64,000 nt of DNA, taken from an uncultured Stenotrophomonas sp. GTDB taxonomy: Bacteria; Pseudomonadota; Gammaproteobacteria; Xanthomonadales; Xanthomonadaceae. Position numbers and translations under genes: made by a program. The stretch lies in contig CAJYNG010000013.1 in the NCBI GenBank assembly GCA_913775725.1, positions 186,001 to 250,000 on the forward strand, given 5' to 3'. The notes under the pieces are model-generated. The model searched no databases. It had not been told where the DNA came from and worked only from the letters and a program-made list of their open reading frames with translations. The first letter of the stretch is position 1, and each line of letters opens with the position of its first letter. This document shows positions 30,476 through 41,651 of the stretch, in pieces.

Positions 30476-31612
30476 TCAGTCCGACGTGCCCTGCACCGGA
30501 TAGCCCAGCAACATGGCTTCCTGCAGGTCGAAGAAGCGCCGCAATGGGTAGGCCTGCAATGCCTGTTCCCGGACCCGGGCCCGGGTCACGCCTTCCCGAG
30601 TAGCAAGCAATCGCTCCATTGCCTGCGCCAAGGCATTAGCATCGCCAATAGCCACCACTTCACCATTGCCGCTGTTCTGCACAATTGTCCGTACACCAGG
30701 CAGGTTGGAAGCAATTACCCGTGCACCGCTGAGCATCGCCTCCAGTTGCACCATGCCAAACGCCTCATAACGATTGACACTGGGCAGGACGAGAACATCC
30801 AGGTCCGCATAGAAGGCCTGAAGCTCCTGCTCGCTGACGCGTCCTCGCACTTCCACCGCATCTCCGAGCGCCGCAATGTTCTCATGGATGGCATCCATGA
30901 TTCCGCCACCGGCGATGTTGTGGGTATCGCCCACCAGTACCAGACGCACACGCTCGCCATGTCGCGCATGGACTTCGGCAAACGCCTCAAGCAGTACAGG
31001 CAGGCCCTTCTCGGCGACAAAACGTCCAACGAAGCCGAACCGGAATACACCATCAGTAGTCGTCTGGCCATCGCGCCAGGGCATCGCCTTCATTGGGGCC
31101 AGTACTTCGTGCTGCTTGTTACGGGTACCAGACAACCAAGTCGATGAACTGGCGTAGTCATGGGTGAGGACACCAATGTCCCGGGCGCGCCGCGTGGCAA
31201 ACCAGCAGGATATGCGGGTGAGATTGACCGCGATCCGGTCCAGCAATCCCCCCACCACAGCCATGTCACACTGGTAGTTCACCACCAGTTTGCGGCGCTC
31301 CACCAACATCGATAGCAGACCAGATTCAAGCATCGGCATATGCAGGTTGACCACATCGTGCTGCCGGGCAAGGCGGCGGAACGAGGTGATGAACTTCCAG
31401 CTCAGTACGCCCTTGTGCATGCGGGCGAAGACCGGGGCACGCACCACGCGTACGCCGCTCACCATTTCATCCTCCGGTAGCCCCGGATCGTGCTGAGTGG
31501 TCAGTACCGTGACGTCATGTCGCTGTGCAAGGTCTTCCGCCAGCATCCGAGCGAATTCGGTTACCCCACTCATGTAGGGTGCATAGTAGGTCAGAACGAT
31601 CAAGATCTTCAT
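30476..31612 (-). CDS. Glycosyltransferase family 4
   Basis: The 378-aa protein shows the GT-B layout. The N-terminal half begins MKILIVLTYYAPYMSGVTEFA; the C-terminal half has GFVGRFVAEKGLPVLLEAF and the E-x7-E motif in EAFGMVQLEAMLSG. It probably adds a sugar from a nucleotide donor at the cytoplasmic face during O-antigen or side-chain assembly. The start ATG lies 2 bp after the stop of the upstream small permease gene, indicating an operon. Confidence 0.88.
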   Translation of the reverse strand: MKILIVLTYYAPYMSGVTEFARMLAEDLAQRHDVTVLTTQHDPGLPEDEMVSGVRVVRAPVFARMHKGVLSWKFITSFRRLARQHDVVNLHMPMLESGLLSMLVERRKLVVNYQCDMAVVGGLLDRIAVNLTRISCWFATRRARDIGVLTHDYASSSTWLSGTRNKQHEVLAPMKAMPWRDGQTTTDGVFRFGFVGRFVAEKGLPVLLEAFAEVHARHGERVRLVLVGDTHNIAGGGIMDAIHENIAALGDAVEVRGRVSEQELQAFYADLDVLVLPSVNRYEAFGMVQLEAMLSGARVIASNLPGVRTIVQNSGNGEVVAIGDANALAQAMERLLATREGVTRARVREQALQAYPLRRFFDLQEAMLLGYPVQGTSD

Positions 31613-31614
31613 GC

Positions 31615-31965
31615 TCAGCTCGCGCTCACCAGGACTACGCCAAGGACAATCAGGCCGATACCAGCCATACGCAACGGCCCGATATGTTCTCCCAGGAACA
31701 ACACCGCCAACACCGGTGTCACTACATAAGTCAGGGCGATCATTGGCTGCAGCTTGGTCAACGGCATGAACTTGAGCAGCACCACCCAAGACACCAGCGG
31801 TATCATCTGCAAAATGAAACCGCACACCAGAGGTGCATTTCTGACGGCAGTGAGCAGCATCGGCAGCAGACCATCGACATAGCTCACACGCTCGGCCCCG
31901 ATTTTGAGCAGAACCGTGCCACAGGCACCTAGAAGGACCAGTCCGAAGACAAGCAGAAGTTGCAT
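31615..31965 (-). CDS. Small four-helix permease, SMR/EamA type (possible sugar-lipid flippase)
   Basis: The 116-aa protein is almost entirely hydrophobic with four predicted helices and a conserved glutamate after LAVLFLGE near residue 93. Size and pattern resemble ArnE/ArnF, halves of the flippase for aminoarabinose-phosphoundecaprenol, and other SMR proteins. In this locus it may flip a lipid-linked sugar. The ATG at 31965 has AGAGG about 9 bp upstream; a longer frame starts at 31992. It is 48 bp downstream of the large membrane protein gene. Confidence 0.7.
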   Translation of the reverse strand: MQLLLVFGLVLLGACGTVLLKIGAERVSYVDGLLPMLLTAVRNAPLVCGFILQMIPLVSWVVLLKFMPLTKLQPMIALTYVVTPVLAVLFLGEHIGPLRMAGIGLIVLGVVLVSAS

Positions 31966-32013
31966 GGGAAACCGCCTCTTTAATAGCGTCAAGCGAATTG
32001 AAACTGTGCAGGA

Positions 32014-34263
32014 CTAGGGTCCGCCATCTTCTGTATGACAGGCACTGGAAATCCTGTGCACCATCCATAGAGCGCCAGGTGTACCCCGCGGATCATCCAG
32101 CCGGATCCGCTGCCAGCCTGCAACGAGTGGAATTTTCATCCCGTCAGGCAAGAGGCTACCCACTTTCAACAGCGTATCGCCACTGTGGACGGTCGTTTCC
32201 ACAGAGGGATACTCAGGTGCATGGTCGGCATACACCGTCAGATGGCAGCGTTCGGTCGAAGGCGCCGAGACAATCGCCTCGATTTCAAACCCCGATGTCA
32301 CTGGACACCCTTCAACACTGCAAGGCAACCATCCTGCCCCGGATACAGCCACAACAGGGTCGGCCTTGGCGAGATCGATCACGTTGTATTCGGTGGACTC
32401 CTTCATTGAGCCTTTCGGATACTCGAAAGGCGACTTAACCCCGGTGAATGACTTCAGCTGAACTACCCAGCGAGGGGATTTTGCATTCTTCAAAGTGTCG
32501 CCGAGGGGAATCCTCGCATAACCGCCACGCATGCCTTCTGCGTCGAGGTTCGGCAGGTAAGCGTGCGACTTCCGTTCATGGGCGAGATAAGAAATGTAGT
32601 GTGACTTCTGGAATCGCTCAACACCTTCAGTGCCCGCGTCATCCAACACCCACTCCTGCGCACCTCCCTTTGGAAGATCCCGCTCAAAGTCAAGCGAAAG
32701 GCCGTGCATGCCCTTCCATCCTTCCACGACATGCATTGACGGGCGAACGTGATTGACGATGGCCAAGAGCAACAGCAGGAAGACAACGCCCGCATAAACG
32801 AGGGCACCTCCGCGCACTCTCGCGTTCCGACCGGTTTCTCCAAAAATACGCAGACAGTTGAGAATCAGCGCCGCCGCGAGCACACATGCAGCGGGGCCTA
32901 TCATCTGCACCACCTTGTGCTCACCGTATGCGTAATCCCGGATTTCGACGAATCCGATCAGGAGCGATGACACCAGCAGGAATGAAATCACTGCCACTCG
33001 GGTCGAGCGGATCCGTACACATCCCAGCCCGACAAGCAGGGTCAGGAGCCAGCCAATGTTGAGCATGCGATGGCTGACGTAAGGATTACCATTGACTACC
33101 ATCCCGGCAAACGGGGATGCCAACCAGGTCAGCGGATTGGCGTGCAGATAGCGCCCCTCCCATGTGCCGCCGCTTGCAATTCCTTCGACGTCACTGGCCG
33201 ATTGCAAGAGCTCCAGGACCAGGACGTTGGATGCGAGGAAGAACGCCGCGGCACAAAGCAGCCCCCCCTTGATGAACTCTCCCCAAGAGCGGTTGTACAC
33301 AGCGCCGGAAGCAACGCCAAACGCAGCAAAAATTACCGCTGCTGCGGCGGCTTCGCCATAGCAATGCGCCGCCAGGGAAGCACCCAGGCCCAGCACCAAT
33401 GCTCTACGCCACCAGCATCGATCGGCGGATGCGGCGATGGCCAGCAGCATTGCGGCAGCAGACGCACCGATGGTAGTCGCCACGTTGCTATTGATTGCAG
33501 CAGCCAGCATGCTGGGAGAGAAATAGATCACTACAATCAGTGCAGCTAGCACCGGCAGCCACAGGAATCGCGCGACGCTGGAACCGGATCGACTCAGCGC
33601 GGCAATCGGGAGCAGCCCCAGACCGATGAAAAGGGCGCCCAACGCCGAGGCGATGATCATCTCGTTCGCTGTACCGCCTCCGCCATACGCCAGCGCCATG
33701 CCAAGCACCGAGTAGCTTCCGCCCCGATAGACGGGGCAATCATTACCGATGTAGACCGCGCCCGATCGACATCCACCGAGGTTAAGCGTGTCAGCAACTA
33801 GATCTGGGGAGACGTAGATCGGGTGCTGCGGAGCCCAGCGAGAACCTTCGAAGTAAAAGAGTGTGTCGTGGTTTGAGGTTTCAACAAGCCAATAGTTCGC
33901 GGCGTCCAGCCGGATGCCAACGCCCAAAGCAATGACAGCAACCGCTGCGGCCATTACCAGCATCCACAGAAGTAGATCAGTACCACCAGTCCGTCGCAGC
34001 CTGACCAGCCTGAGCAGACCATAGGCACCAACGGGTACCAGCCCGTAGTAGATCCAGTTCCCCGGAAACCAGAGGTTAAAGTTGATCACCAGCAACATCA
34101 TGGCGACCACGCCAAGAACGAGACTGGCGGTGGCTACGACTGCTCCCTGTCGACCGGCGGCCACCAGCACTCCATCGTTCATACGAACGAACAGCGATCC
34201 ACTGACAAGCAGGAGGAAGGAGCACGCTGCTACGCTGAGCACCGTCATGAGATACGGGTACAT
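32014..34263 (-). CDS. Large unidentified membrane protein, GT-C-like architecture
   Basis: I cannot place this 749-aa protein in a named family. Residues 1-510 hold roughly a dozen hydrophobic segments. The first large loop (about 115-195) has conserved-looking NHDTLFYFEGSRWAPQHP, with acidic and aromatic residues as in the catalytic periplasmic loop of GT-C enzymes. Residues about 520-749 are soluble, with paired cysteines (CSVEGCP). The layout suits a periplasmic glycosyltransferase using a lipid-linked sugar. The DNA looks less GC-rich than the flanks, consistent with transfer. Confidence 0.5.
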   Translation of the reverse strand: MYPYLMTVLSVAACSFLLLVSGSLFVRMNDGVLVAAGRQGAVVATASLVLGVVAMMLLVINFNLWFPGNWIYYGLVPVGAYGLLRLVRLRRTGGTDLLLWMLVMAAAVAVIALGVGIRLDAANYWLVETSNHDTLFYFEGSRWAPQHPIYVSPDLVADTLNLGGCRSGAVYIGNDCPVYRGGSYSVLGMALAYGGGGTANEMIIASALGALFIGLGLLPIAALSRSGSSVARFLWLPVLAALIVVIYFSPSMLAAAINSNVATTIGASAAAMLLAIAASADRCWWRRALVLGLGASLAAHCYGEAAAAAVIFAAFGVASGAVYNRSWGEFIKGGLLCAAAFFLASNVLVLELLQSASDVEGIASGGTWEGRYLHANPLTWLASPFAGMVVNGNPYVSHRMLNIGWLLTLLVGLGCVRIRSTRVAVISFLLVSSLLIGFVEIRDYAYGEHKVVQMIGPAACVLAAALILNCLRIFGETGRNARVRGGALVYAGVVFLLLLLAIVNHVRPSMHVVEGWKGMHGLSLDFERDLPKGGAQEWVLDDAGTEGVERFQKSHYISYLAHERKSHAYLPNLDAEGMRGGYARIPLGDTLKNAKSPRWVVQLKSFTGVKSPFEYPKGSMKESTEYNVIDLAKADPVVAVSGAGWLPCSVEGCPVTSGFEIEAIVSAPSTERCHLTVYADHAPEYPSVETTVHSGDTLLKVGSLLPDGMKIPLVAGWQRIRLDDPRGTPGALWMVHRISSACHTEDGGP

Positions 34264-34414
34264 TCTCTAAGCCACCTGTGTTTGAAACCGCCCGCGAAGA
34301 CAGACAGGGCGGTTCAGTGGGCAATTGCCCTGAAACAGATCCCTGCCACAGCCCGAAACGACAGCCGGCCAGGGAAATGACCCTTGGTTTCCACGAAAAA
34401 CCGCAGGCATCGCA

Positions 34415-36389
<1,975 letters not shown>

Positions 36390-36477
36390 TCAAAAGTCTG
36401 GTTTGGCGGGGTCCGCCAGATCGCGGGGGCAACTGTCTCCTGAGTGCCCGCTCGCCCATGCAACGGTGGATCATAGC

Positions 36478-38994
36478 TCAGGAACAATGAGGGGATCGTT
36501 TAGCCAGAGAGCTGTCTGACAGCAGCACCTGCTGCAGCTGTGCAGCGCTCTGCGTCCAAGTGAGCCAGGGCATGCGGTCTGAGCGGGTCTCTGCGCCCTG
36601 GGCGTGGAGAGGCAACCATTCCCGGATCGCCTGCGCGACTGGAGCCTCGCCGCTCCCTGCGAAGAAATGCGCGTGGCCGCCGGCCACTTCCCTGAATACG
36701 GGAATATCGCGGGCGATGATCGACAGACCGCGCTGCGCTGCCTCGATCAGCGGCAACCCAAACCCCTCCCCTTCCGAGGCAGCCATCAGGCAGCTGGAAC
36801 TGGCGTAGATCGCGTCCAGGTACTCGTCACTGGCGCTCTCGAACCAGAACAGCTGGCGACCGAGCCGCGCATGGCCTGCCAACCGGCCGCACAACGCGTC
36901 AACCAACCAACCCTTGCGACCGACGATGACCAGATTCACGTCATGCCCTTCCGCCCAGAGCTTGTCAAAGGCAGACAGCACCACTTCATGGCCTTTACGG
37001 GGTTCGATCGTCCCAACCATCAGGAAGCTGGGAGCGGCAGCAATGCGCTCGATCACCTGCCCTGCATCATCGGGCAGTCCCTTGGACGGCACGCTGCCAT
37101 CCAGATCGGCGCCAAGGTGGAACCAATCAATCGAGGCTCGGCTCTGCACCTGCTGCTGCTCCATCCAGGCACGGACATCATCGGCCACGGCCCTGGAAAT
37201 GCAGATGAGCTGGTCGGCGCAGCCAAGAATTTCACGCAGCCACGCTTCATGATGCTGACCACCACCGCCCGGCCACCATTCCGGATGCCTGACCGGCAGG
37301 ATGTCGTAGACCACGAAGCTGATCTTCACGCCACTGCGGCGCAGGTAGCAGAACCACTCGCTTCCCAGCCTCACCGCAGATCCGGTCAAGTCCAGCCCCA
37401 GGAACACATCACCCGCGTGGCAGACCACCGGCACATCCGCTTGCTGCTGCAGACCCAATAGCGTTGCCGCATACATGTTGGCGCAGACGTACTGCCCGGA
37501 ACTGCGATCCAGGCGCACCAACTGCATCCGATAGCCCGCCGGCGCGAGCTTCGCCCATTCGGCCACCACTGCGCGCGTGACGCGCTGGATGCCAGTACGC
37601 AGATCCTTCTCCGCCAGTTCGGTCACATCAACCAGCAGCTGCGGTTCAGCCACGCAGCTGCGATCAAGCGCATCCGCAGCGCTCAGCAGATCGGTGATCT
37701 GAACATCGGGGAGCGCGCCCAGGCGGGTCGTCGCGATGTTGATCGCTGCCTCGGGCGAGGAGCGCTCTAGCCCCAGTCCCAACACGTGCTCGCATGCATC
37801 GACGAAGACCGAGGCCACCCTGTCCCACGAGAACGCCTGCGCCCTCTCCAGTGAATAGTCACGCAGGCGCTGATTCTCTTCCGGATTGGAGAGAAAGTGA
37901 GCCATGCGCGCACGGAGCGAATCGACATCCATGGGATCAAACAACGCGGTGGGTTCCGTTGCGATCTCACGGATGCTCGAAGCGTCCGACGCGATGATTG
38001 CAGCACCGCAGGCCATCGCCTCCAGCACGGGCAGGCCGAAGCCCTCGTGCCACGAAGGAAACGCAAAGAGACTGCATTCGTTGTAGAGCGCGACCAGTTG
38101 CTCATCGGAAACATACCCGGTGAAGACCAGGTCCCGCTCCGCCAGGCCCAGCGACGCCGCCAACCGCTGCAGCTCATCCACGTGCGGTCCGGGCATATGT
38201 CCGGCGAACACCAGCTGCATGCCGGCGCGCAGTTTCGCGTCCAGGCCTGCGTAGGCTTCCACCAGGCGCGGCAGATTCTTGCGGCGGTCCGCGCCACCGG
38301 TATACAGCACGAAGCCGGCGGTCACTCCAAAGGCAACGCGGGTCAGGATGCGCCGGGAGTCCAGGTTATCCATCGGACGGAACACCGGATCGCAGGCTGC
38401 GGACATGTTGAAGATGCGTTCTGCCGGGAAACCGGCAACTTCGTGCGCTTCCTGCGCCGAGCTTTCCGAGATGGCCACCAGTGCGTCGGCACGCGCCAGC
38501 TGTTCCAGCTTCCCATGATAGAACTCGCGATAACGCGGATCGGGGTCCAGGTACAGCTTCGGATTCATCAACGGAATCATGTCGTACAGCGTGACGATCG
38601 TCGGCACGCGGCAGTGCTGGTTGATGGTTCCCACCGCATTGTCGGCAAAGCCCTCGAAGAGGCTGGAGACATGCACGATATCCGGCTGCAGCGTCGCAAT
38701 CGCCACCTCACGGACAATCTCGGCCTGCGCCCGACGCAGCGCATTCTCGCCTTCACGCTGGGCAACGGGCAACGGCACGTGCAGCACGTGGATGCTGGCC
38801 CTCGGCAGCAGCCCGGCGAAGGCGTCACGGACGTGATCGATGCCCTCGGGGAAGGCGCCATTGACCAGAACGTGGACGTCATGGCCACGCGCATTGCGCG
38901 CCACCGACAAGGCCAACGACAACGAGTAACGGCCGATGCCTCGCAGGCGGCTTTCACCTTGGGCGCCCTGCAGGTCCAGAAGAATCCGCATCAT
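36478..38994 (-). CDS. Double-domain GT4 glycosyltransferase (O-chain polymerase candidate)
   Basis: The 838-aa protein contains two complete GT4 domains. Domain 1 (about 1-400) has GIGRYSLSLA, YTGGADRRKNLPRLVEAY and EGFGLPVLEAMACG. Domain 2 (about 440-838) has TGIQRVTRAVV, GTIEPRKGHEVVLSAF and EGFGLPLIEAAQRG. Both E-x7-E motifs are intact. Two active sites on one chain allow two linkages to be made alternately, as in WbdA-type mannan polymerases. The start overlaps the methyltransferase stop (ATGA). It probably builds the D-rhamnose-containing chain. Confidence 0.85.
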   Translation of the reverse strand: MMRILLDLQGAQGESRLRGIGRYSLSLALSVARNARGHDVHVLVNGAFPEGIDHVRDAFAGLLPRASIHVLHVPLPVAQREGENALRRAQAEIVREVAIATLQPDIVHVSSLFEGFADNAVGTINQHCRVPTIVTLYDMIPLMNPKLYLDPDPRYREFYHGKLEQLARADALVAISESSAQEAHEVAGFPAERIFNMSAACDPVFRPMDNLDSRRILTRVAFGVTAGFVLYTGGADRRKNLPRLVEAYAGLDAKLRAGMQLVFAGHMPGPHVDELQRLAASLGLAERDLVFTGYVSDEQLVALYNECSLFAFPSWHEGFGLPVLEAMACGAAIIASDASSIREIATEPTALFDPMDVDSLRARMAHFLSNPEENQRLRDYSLERAQAFSWDRVASVFVDACEHVLGLGLERSSPEAAINIATTRLGALPDVQITDLLSAADALDRSCVAEPQLLVDVTELAEKDLRTGIQRVTRAVVAEWAKLAPAGYRMQLVRLDRSSGQYVCANMYAATLLGLQQQADVPVVCHAGDVFLGLDLTGSAVRLGSEWFCYLRRSGVKISFVVYDILPVRHPEWWPGGGGQHHEAWLREILGCADQLICISRAVADDVRAWMEQQQVQSRASIDWFHLGADLDGSVPSKGLPDDAGQVIERIAAAPSFLMVGTIEPRKGHEVVLSAFDKLWAEGHDVNLVIVGRKGWLVDALCGRLAGHARLGRQLFWFESASDEYLDAIYASSSCLMAASEGEGFGLPLIEAAQRGLSIIARDIPVFREVAGGHAHFFAGSGEAPVAQAIREWLPLHAQGAETRSDRMPWLTWTQSAAQLQQVLLSDSSLAKRSPHCS

Positions 38995-40394
38995 CTATGC
39001 TCCCTGCGATTGCCAGCTGCGATATCCGTGTAGAACGCCTGCCCACGCATGGACAGCTGCTCCAGGGCCTGCACTTCGGTAAGACCCTCGAACGAACCAA
39101 CCCCGCCGACCAGGCCTGCATGCTGCATGGTTCCCGGCACCTGGGCGATGATCCGGTTGTTGACCGCCACCGAAATCAGCTTGGCGTGCAGCCGCGGCAC
39201 CCGCTTCAACAGCGTGTTCAGCGGACGCGCGACTGCGGGTCGCTGGGCAACACGACGCATGGCCGCGAGCACCACGCGACGCGCAAACATCGTCGGCTGC
39301 GTGACCAGATACTTCAGCCCGCGCAATGGTCGGGTGATCCGCCACGAGGTGCTGGTCAGAAGCGCGTGCACGACCTCGTTCAGACGCACGACTTCAGCAT
39401 CGCGACGTCCGATCTCCACGGCGAATACCTGATTCTGTGCCACTGCCCGCTGGAACTCCTCGCGATACTCTCCGGCAGCTTCCACGATCAGGTTCTTCTC
39501 GCGCTGGAAGGCGGCCTCCGAAGCACGCTTTGCCTGCAGCTCTCCCTCCAGCAGTTCGATCTTCCGGGACGCTTCGGCCAACTGCGCACGCTGCTGGGCC
39601 TCGACTTCGGCAGCGGCGGACCGCTGTTGCGCTGCTGCTTCAGCAGCAGATGCTCTCAGCTGCGCCATGGCTTCGGCAGCAACTGCATTGGCGGCCGCAC
39701 AGAACGCCGATTGTGGCGCCAGGACGAAATCATCGAACACATTCGGCCCGCACGTCAGCGCGGCGGCCAGCTCAGGATGCGCGTCGCTTACATAGAAGCG
39801 GTTCAGCCCGTCGAAGTACGCATAGGAGTACCCCTTGGCCAGGACCATCGGATCCCACTGATGGTGGTTCAGTTCCGGACTCTGCGGCCGTGTACCCTCG
39901 ATTACCAGTACCCAGGGCCGACGCGACCCGTTCCAACCTGCGACGACCTCCCGCTCGGCGCCCTCGACATCAATCTTGAGCCAGTGGATCTCACCAGGGC
40001 CCGCCATTTCGAACACACTGTCCAAGGTTACTGCCGGGACACGCACTTCACTGACGTTGAAGCCAGCATCGCGATGCTCTTGAGCGATCTGCTCATCCAG
40101 CGTGCTCAAACCGGTGTCGGCGACGTCGAAGAAGCGGAGCTCGCCGGGAGCATCGGTGACGGCCACCTGCAACACCTGCTCGTCCGGACGCCGCGCTCGC
40201 AGCAGATCCGAGTAGTGCTGGGTGGGTTCCACATGAATGCCTCGCCAGCCGCGCTCGTAGAAAGCGAGGCTGACAGAGTCGATATCCGGACTCTGCGCGC
40301 CGACGTCAATGTAGCGGCCACCTTCAATGTGACCCAGTACACGCCACAGGATGATGTCTTCAAAATTCTGGGCGTAGGAAATGAGCTTGGACAT
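38991..40394 (-). CDS. FkbM-family methyltransferase with long coiled coil
   Basis: The 467-aa protein starts with an FkbM methyltransferase (about 1-235: NFEDIILWRVL, DVGAQSPD, LKIDVEGAEREVV). An Ala/Glu/Gln-rich coiled coil covers about residues 236-348, and a tail starting STSWRITRPLRGLK follows. The WRITRPLR box recurs in proteins beside wzt genes. It is joined by overlap to the double glycosyltransferase and lies 15 bp from wzt. A terminating methyl group that Wzt can recognise is the expected role, as inferred in the findings. Confidence 0.82.
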   Translation of the reverse strand: MSKLISYAQNFEDIILWRVLGHIEGGRYIDVGAQSPDIDSVSLAFYERGWRGIHVEPTQHYSDLLRARRPDEQVLQVAVTDAPGELRFFDVADTGLSTLDEQIAQEHRDAGFNVSEVRVPAVTLDSVFEMAGPGEIHWLKIDVEGAEREVVAGWNGSRRPWVLVIEGTRPQSPELNHHQWDPMVLAKGYSYAYFDGLNRFYVSDAHPELAAALTCGPNVFDDFVLAPQSAFCAAANAVAAEAMAQLRASAAEAAAQQRSAAAEVEAQQRAQLAEASRKIELLEGELQAKRASEAAFQREKNLIVEAAGEYREEFQRAVAQNQVFAVEIGRRDAEVVRLNEVVHALLTSTSWRITRPLRGLKYLVTQPTMFARRVVLAAMRRVAQRPAVARPLNTLLKRVPRLHAKLISVAVNNRIIAQVPGTMQHAGLVGGVGSFEGLTEVQALEQLSMRGQAFYTDIAAGNRREHR

Positions 40395-40409
40395 GGGTAC
40401 CCGGAAAAC

Positions 40410-41651
40410 TCAGATGACGGTGCTACGTTCGACAGCAAACTCGGCATCCAGCCAGTTGCTGCCAATGAACATCGGGTGATCCGCATTCATCACCTCGAAG
40501 ACCAGCAGATTGTCGACCCATTCGAAGTTGTCGATCATGTGCGTGTCACTGCTGACCAGGGCCGGTGAAACCGAGTACGAACCCGGCCCCATGCGGCAGG
40601 TGAAATCCAGCGTGTAGCGCAGCCGTTCGCCTGCCAAAACGTTGCTCTGAACCTGCTCGGTGTGCCAGGTATTACTGCCCCAGACCACATGCCCCTGCTT
40701 GTCGCGAATCATGAAGCCCAGCACCAGACTGGGCAGTGGCGCCCGCACTTCTGCTTCGAGCACCAGCCTGAGCTGCTGTCCGACCATCGCCAGAGCAACC
40801 TCATTGCCAGTGCCTGCGTCGACCAGTTTGAGGCTGCTGACCACGGCCTGGCCGCTGCCACTGCGAGTCGTGACCCAACCCGACTCGTCACGACGCTGCT
40901 CAACGCTGAGCTTCTCGTTCTCCTTGCGGGCGATCAGCGCATTGTAGAAATCGATCACCTCGTCCGGCGCACCGTCCTTCAGCACCTGTCCCTTGTCGAG
41001 CAGGATCACCCGGTCACACAGGGCCTTCACGTCGCCGGGGCTGTGGGAAACCAGCATGATCGAGGTGCCTTCCTCGCGGAAGCGCCGCATGCGGTCGAAG
41101 CTCTTGTGCTGGAAGTAGCTGTCACCCACCGAGAGGGCTTCGTCGACGATCAGCAGGTCTGGGGTGAACGCCGTTGCGACCGCGAATGCGACGCGCACCT
41201 GCATGCCACTTGAGTACGTCCGCACCGGCTCGTCGAAGTACTGACCGATCTCCGCGAACGCTTCGATGCCCGGCATGGCTTCGGCGATCTGCTCCTGGCT
41301 GTACCCCATCAGACCCGCGGAATGGAAAGCATTCTGCCGGCCCGTCAGGTCCTGGTTGAAGCCCATTCCCAGCTCAAGGATGGCCGCGACCCGGCCGGTA
41401 CGCGTGACTCGCCCCTCGGTCGGCTGTGCGGTACCGGTGATCAGCTTGAGCAACGTGCTCTTGCCGGCACCATTCTGCCCGATCACACCCACCGCTTCGC
41501 CGGGCGCGATCGAGAACGACACGTCCCGGAGGACCCAGTGCTCTTCGCGCGGGCGGGTTGGCAGGCCGAACCAGCTCGCTGCGCGCAGCCATTCGCTGCC
41601 CCACACCCGGTAGGCCTTGCCTACGCCTTCAACACGCAACTCACCACTCAT
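40410..41651 (-). CDS. wzt: O-antigen ABC exporter ATPase with C-terminal sugar-binding domain
   Basis: The 413-aa protein has an ABC ATPase (about 1-240: GQNGAGKST, YSSGMQVR, LLIVDEALSVGD). Residues about 265-413 form a beta-rich Wzt_C domain (LRLVLEAEVRAPLPSLVLGFMIRD, SNTWHTEQ). In E. coli O8/O9a this domain binds the capped end of the O chain and licenses export. Presence of the domain implies that the exported polymer carries a terminal modification. The start overlaps the wzm stop. Confidence 0.93.
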   Translation of the reverse strand: MSGELRVEGVGKAYRVWGSEWLRAASWFGLPTRPREEHWVLRDVSFSIAPGEAVGVIGQNGAGKSTLLKLITGTAQPTEGRVTRTGRVAAILELGMGFNQDLTGRQNAFHSAGLMGYSQEQIAEAMPGIEAFAEIGQYFDEPVRTYSSGMQVRVAFAVATAFTPDLLIVDEALSVGDSYFQHKSFDRMRRFREEGTSIMLVSHSPGDVKALCDRVILLDKGQVLKDGAPDEVIDFYNALIARKENEKLSVEQRRDESGWVTTRSGSGQAVVSSLKLVDAGTGNEVALAMVGQQLRLVLEAEVRAPLPSLVLGFMIRDKQGHVVWGSNTWHTEQVQSNVLAGERLRYTLDFTCRMGPGSYSVSPALVSSDTHMIDNFEWVDNLLVFEVMNADHPMFIGSNWLDAEFAVERSTVI

